Source of the DNA: Flavobacteriales bacterium
Lineage (GTDB): Bacteria; Bacteroidota; Bacteroidia; Flavobacteriales_G; JALEGO01
NCBI GenBank assembly: GCA_020628935.1
Contig: JAHDEG010000012.1
Coordinates: 1-64,000, forward strand
Reading direction: 5' to 3'
DNA length: 64,000 nucleotides
This document shows, piece after piece, positions 61,399-64,000 of the stretch (the first letter of the stretch is position 1; every line of letters begins with the position of its first letter). The notes under the pieces were generated by a model that worked only from the letters and a program-made list of their open reading frames with translations, was not told the DNA's origin and made no database searches. A program made the position numbers and the translations under genes.

Positions 61399-62265
61399 CT
61401 ACCTTGTGACCCTAGCAAACCTTTCCTTCCCGCTCATATCATTTATTATTTCACAACTACTAAAGCCTAGTTGGGCGGTCAATGCATTTAATTCAATCAC
61501 AAATAACGGATTAATTTCAAAGTAAATAATCCCGTTCTCAGCCAATCCGTTAATGGCCAGCTCTAGAATTTTTTTATAAAACAATAAAGGGGTAGAATTA
61601 TCTACAAACAAAGCTAAGTGTGGCTCATAACTGAGAACATTATTAGCCATGTCTTTTTTTTCATCCTCAATAATATAAGGCGGATTACTAACTATTAAAT
61701 CATACTTTTTATCTAACGTATCTAACACCAAAATATCCTCACAAATGAAATTGACTTCAACAGCGTTTTTTACAGCATTTAACTTAGCCATCTCAATAGC
61801 CTTTTCAGAAACGTCTATAGAGGTAACATTCCAATTCTTTTCATAGTATTTAAGTGAAATAGGTATACATCCACTCCCTGTTCCAATATCTAAAACACTA
61901 ATACTACTTTTTGTTGAAGTGTAATTTTCAAGTATTAAATCTACCAACTCTTCCGTTTCGGGCCTGGGTATTAAAGTATGTTTATTTACGTCAAAAAATA
62001 AATCCATAAAAGTAACTTTGCCTATAATATATTGCAAAGGCCTTCCGGTGCTAAGTTCATATAAAACATCGTCTAAATAAATTAATTGCGGCTCAGTTAA
62101 ACAAATAGAAAAATTCATTTGTAAATCAAGGCGACTCAAATTCGCGTAGGTTTCAAGGCAAATAAAAAAAATAGCATCTATTTCTGAAGCTTCGTACAAT
62201 TCAGAAAGAACTGAATGGTATTTTTTATTTAACTTTTCAATTGTATGATTGTTGCTAAAATGCAC
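61399..62265 (-). CDS. prmC: Release factor glutamine methyltransferase PrmC
   Basis: SAM-dependent methyltransferase acting on the GGQ glutamine of RF1/RF2; about 288 aa. DIGTGSGCIPISL is the SAM-binding motif I, SNPPYI the NPPY catalytic motif, and TLIPRPETEELV the motif before it. The open frame extends upstream to 62367 across the ribD start, but family length and conservation favour GTG 62265, or a start a few codons later (an ATT near IEKLNK). The -7 element just before it overlaps the GTG. Confidence 0.92.
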   Translation of the reverse strand: MHFSNNHTIEKLNKKYHSVLSELYEASEIDAIFFICLETYANLSRLDLQMNFSICLTEPQLIYLDDVLYELSTGRPLQYIIGKVTFMDLFFDVNKHTLIPRPETEELVDLILENYTSTKSSISVLDIGTGSGCIPISLKYYEKNWNVTSIDVSEKAIEMAKLNAVKNAVEVNFICEDILVLDTLDKKYDLIVSNPPYIIEDEKKDMANNVLSYEPHLALFVDNSTPLLFYKKILELAINGLAENGIIYFEINPLFVIELNALTAQLGFSSCEIINDMSGKERFARVTR

Positions 62266-62272
62266 AAAAATA
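62265..62272 (-). promoter_or_regulatory. TAnnTTTG -7 element of prmC
   Basis: On the minus strand TATTTTTG matches exactly and shares its TA (62271-62272) with the opposite ribD element. It predicts a start near 62260. Confidence 0.4.
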
Positions 62273-62278
62273 ATTTTG
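62271..62278 (+). promoter_or_regulatory. TAnnTTTG -7 element of ribD
   Basis: TAATTTTG matches exactly and lies 10 bases before the ribD ATG, so the transcript would have only about a 5-nt leader. Confidence 0.45.
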
Positions 62279-62288
62279 CTGTAAATAT

Positions 62289-63338
62289 ATGAACAATACT
62301 GAGCACGAAAAATACATGAGCCGTTGTTTTGAACTTGCCAAAAAAGGATTAGGCTCAGTAGCCCCAAACCCTATTGTTGGTGCAGTAATCGTTCATAATA
62401 ATATAATTATTGGCGAGGGATATCATCATAAATACGGAAGTCATCATGCTGAAGTAAATGCCATTAACAATGTAAAAGATAAAAGTCTACTTAAACAATC
62501 TACCATTTATGTAAGCCTTGAGCCTTGCGCTCACTACGGAAAAACGCCTCCCTGCTGCGATCTTATTTTAAAATATAACATTCCTACAGTAATTATTGCC
62601 AATATTGATCCTAACAAAAAAACTGCCGGGCAAAGCATCACTAAACTCAAAGAACACGGAATTGAGGTTATAACTAATGTTTTATCAAAAAAAGGAAAAG
62701 TACTTAACAAAAGATTCTTTACCCACATACAAAAACAAAGACCCTACATAATTTTAAAGTGGGCTGAAACGCAAAACGGATACATTAACAAAATCACTAA
62801 CTCAAAAAGCGAAAGTATTGCAATAAGCGATAAAATTTCACAAAACCACTCACATAAATGGAGAAGTGAAGAACAAGCTATACTAGTAGGATCAAACACA
62901 GCAAAAATCGACAACCCAACATTAACTACCAGAAATTACGTTGGCAAAAACCCTGTAAGAATAGTGTTAGATAGTAAACTAAATTGCAGAAAAACTCTAA
63001 ACTTATTTTCAGATGAAAATTCTACAATTATTATAAACACACAACTATCAAAAACAAACGGAAATAAAGAATATATAAAAGTAAGTGACACTTCCCCTAC
63101 ATCCATATTAAACGTCCTAAACAAAAAAGATATAACTAGTATAATAATAGAAGGAGGAAAACAAGTTTTGCAATCCTTCATAAATGAAAACGCATGGGAT
63201 GAAGCACGAGTTTTTAAATCAACGGTGGTAACAGTTAAAGAAGGAATAAAAGCTCCAAAAATTGATACCAACATCCACAAAAAGGAAAGCCTTAATAACG
63301 ACATTCTATTCACATACTTAAACAACAACAAAGTATGA
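62289..63338 (+). CDS. ribD: Bifunctional riboflavin biosynthesis deaminase/reductase RibD
   Basis: 349 aa. The deaminase domain has H53AE55 (SHHAEVNAIN) and zinc cysteines C80 and C89 in LEPCAHYGKTPPCC. The reductase domain includes ILKWAETQNGYI, EEQAILVGSNTAKIDNPTLT and IIEGGKQVLQSFI. It makes 5-amino-6-ribitylamino-uracil phosphate from the GTP-derived pyrimidine. Its stop overlaps the ATG of the next gene (ATGA). Confidence 0.96.
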   Translation: MNNTEHEKYMSRCFELAKKGLGSVAPNPIVGAVIVHNNIIIGEGYHHKYGSHHAEVNAINNVKDKSLLKQSTIYVSLEPCAHYGKTPPCCDLILKYNIPTVIIANIDPNKKTAGQSITKLKEHGIEVITNVLSKKGKVLNKRFFTHIQKQRPYIILKWAETQNGYINKITNSKSESIAISDKISQNHSHKWRSEEQAILVGSNTAKIDNPTLTTRNYVGKNPVRIVLDSKLNCRKTLNLFSDENSTIIINTQLSKTNGNKEYIKVSDTSPTSILNVLNKKDITSIIIEGGKQVLQSFINENAWDEARVFKSTVVTVKEGIKAPKIDTNIHKKESLNNDILFTYLNNNKV

Positions 63339-64000
63339 TTTGGCTCATAATAACAGCAATGTCATTAGCAGCATGGTATGTTCTCTTAATTAAAATGACA
63401 CCTCAAAGAGCAAACATTACACAAGTTGTTATATTTAGCTTAGTTACAACGCTAATACTCACGTCTACTATTGTTGGCCCAACAATTAACTTATCCACTG
63501 TAATAGACCGCCCTTGGATTCCTTCAGCTGCGTTTGTTGGCGTTCTATTTTTCCTTCAACAACTTTTATTTATCACTCAAGCTAATAAGTTTAAAAAAGA
63601 TGCTGTTTTTGCTTTTTTATCGTTAACCGTATTAGGTATTCTAATTAGCACTCCTTTACAAACATTACTATTTATAACTTCAATAATTGCCTGCGCATTT
63701 TCTGGTCTTTTTTATTTGCACAAATCTGCAAGTAAAATAGGTATAAGAAATCTATTTTTACCAGCCCTATCTATAATAGCACTAACTGGTGCTTACTACT
63801 TTTCTCTTTCAAAAACAATATTAAACTTCACTATTAACGACCCTTTACTTCTTGTTTTATGCACTGTCATTTTTGCTTTTTTTACCTCAATGGCTTATGT
63901 GCTACTAACAGGGCAGCTTAAAATTAAACCCGAAAGTGTGGTTGCCGGTTTAGCTTTAGGTATTCCCCAATTCGGAATGCTTGCAGGCTTAACGTTATGC
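63335..64000 (+). CDS. Multispanning membrane protein, partial (DMT/EamA-like)
   Basis: ATG at 63335 overlaps the ribD stop (ATGA). The frame stays open for 222 codons to the window edge: MIWLIITAMSLAAWYVLLIK is the first of about seven hydrophobic segments seen, with short loops, such as SVVAGLALGIPQFGMLAGL near the edge. The overall pattern suggests an EamA/DMT-type transporter or integral membrane protein, but the family is not certain. The 3' end is missing. Confidence 0.75.
   Translation, partial: MIWLIITAMSLAAWYVLLIKMTPQRANITQVVIFSLVTTLILTSTIVGPTINLSTVIDRPWIPSAAFVGVLFFLQQLLFITQANKFKKDAVFAFLSLTVLGILISTPLQTLLFITSIIACAFSGLFYLHKSASKIGIRNLFLPALSIIALTGAYYFSLSKTILNFTINDPLLLVLCTVIFAFFTSMAYVLLTGQLKIKPESVVAGLALGIPQFGMLAGLTLC

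Noticed and set aside
62266-62367. N-terminal extension of prmC across the ribD start
   Set aside because: The extra residues do not fit the family start and would overlap ribD and both promoters.
62936-63331. 131-codon minus-strand ORF opposite ribD
   Set aside because: Antisense to the conserved RibD reductase domain; no domain of its own.

Overview
The window is AT-rich bacterial chromosome from a member of the Bacteroidota, most likely a Flavobacteriales-type marine or free-living heterotroph. The evidence is: -7 promoter elements of the form TAnnTTTG; start sites with no obvious Shine-Dalgarno sequence; a secreted metalloprotease with a type IX secretion C-terminal sorting domain; zinc-free L36 and S14; the long L17 tail; a DUF4290 protein; an NAD epimerase-type threonine dehydrogenase; and a single rpsL-to-rplQ ribosomal superoperon without tuf or adk. 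No mobile element, CRISPR array, tRNA or rRNA gene was seen.

Layout. 1-9.2 kb: polyprenyl diphosphate synthase (+), then a minus-strand series: 2-hydroxyacid dehydrogenase, T9SS metalloprotease, an intergenic region with a strong plus-strand RNA hairpin, 3-hydroxyacyl-CoA dehydrogenase, dusB, aroK and a hybrid histidine kinase. 9.4-17.1 kb (+): glutamate dehydrogenase with a clear terminator, an OmpA-type envelope protein translationally coupled to a YfiR-family protein, PBP1A, a lone CoA-transferase A subunit and an exported protein. 17.2-20.2 kb: enolase, tsaB and rnhA (-), yraN (+). 20.3-37.8 kb (-): 33 translation and export genes running rpsL-rpsG-fusA-S10-spc-alpha-rplQ, with a promoter at about 37.85-37.88 kb and an intrinsic terminator at 20.25 kb. 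38.0-44.6 kb (+): UvrD/PcrA helicase, DUF4290, murA, a TlpA-like thioredoxin, grpE-dnaJ. 44.7-48.7 kb (-): fabH, a small exported protein, homogentisate dioxygenase, trhO. 48.8-54.1 kb (+): threonine dehydrogenase, a MORN/YwqK-repeat protein, a GH3-family enzyme, a small protein, a sodium:solute symporter. 54.1-55.1 kb (-): asd. 55.3-60.6 kb (+): a large lamin-tail-domain secreted protein, a LysM lipoprotein, kynurenine monooxygenase. 60.7-62.3 kb (-): an exported coiled-coil protein and prmC. From 62.3 kb (+): ribD and a membrane protein that runs off the end.

How the genes work together. Most of the window is housekeeping: translation, protein export and folding, cell wall synthesis (murA, PBP1A), riboflavin, shikimate and aspartate-family biosynthesis. 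Catabolic genes (gdhA, hmgA, kmo, tdh, the CoA transferase, hbd) suggest growth on amino acids. The most system-like feature is a possible rewired Yfi module: the hybrid histidine kinase has a YfiN-like (CHASE8-type) periplasmic sensor, and 1.7 kb away on the other strand lies an OmpA-domain protein overlapping a YfiR homologue. This looks like YfiB-YfiR-YfiN with the diguanylate cyclase output replaced by a phosphorelay. Other points of note are the RNA hairpin at 4.37-4.49 kb, divergent promoters that share a central TA between prmC and ribD, a four-cysteine insertion in PBP1A, and MurA with Asp in place of its catalytic Cys.
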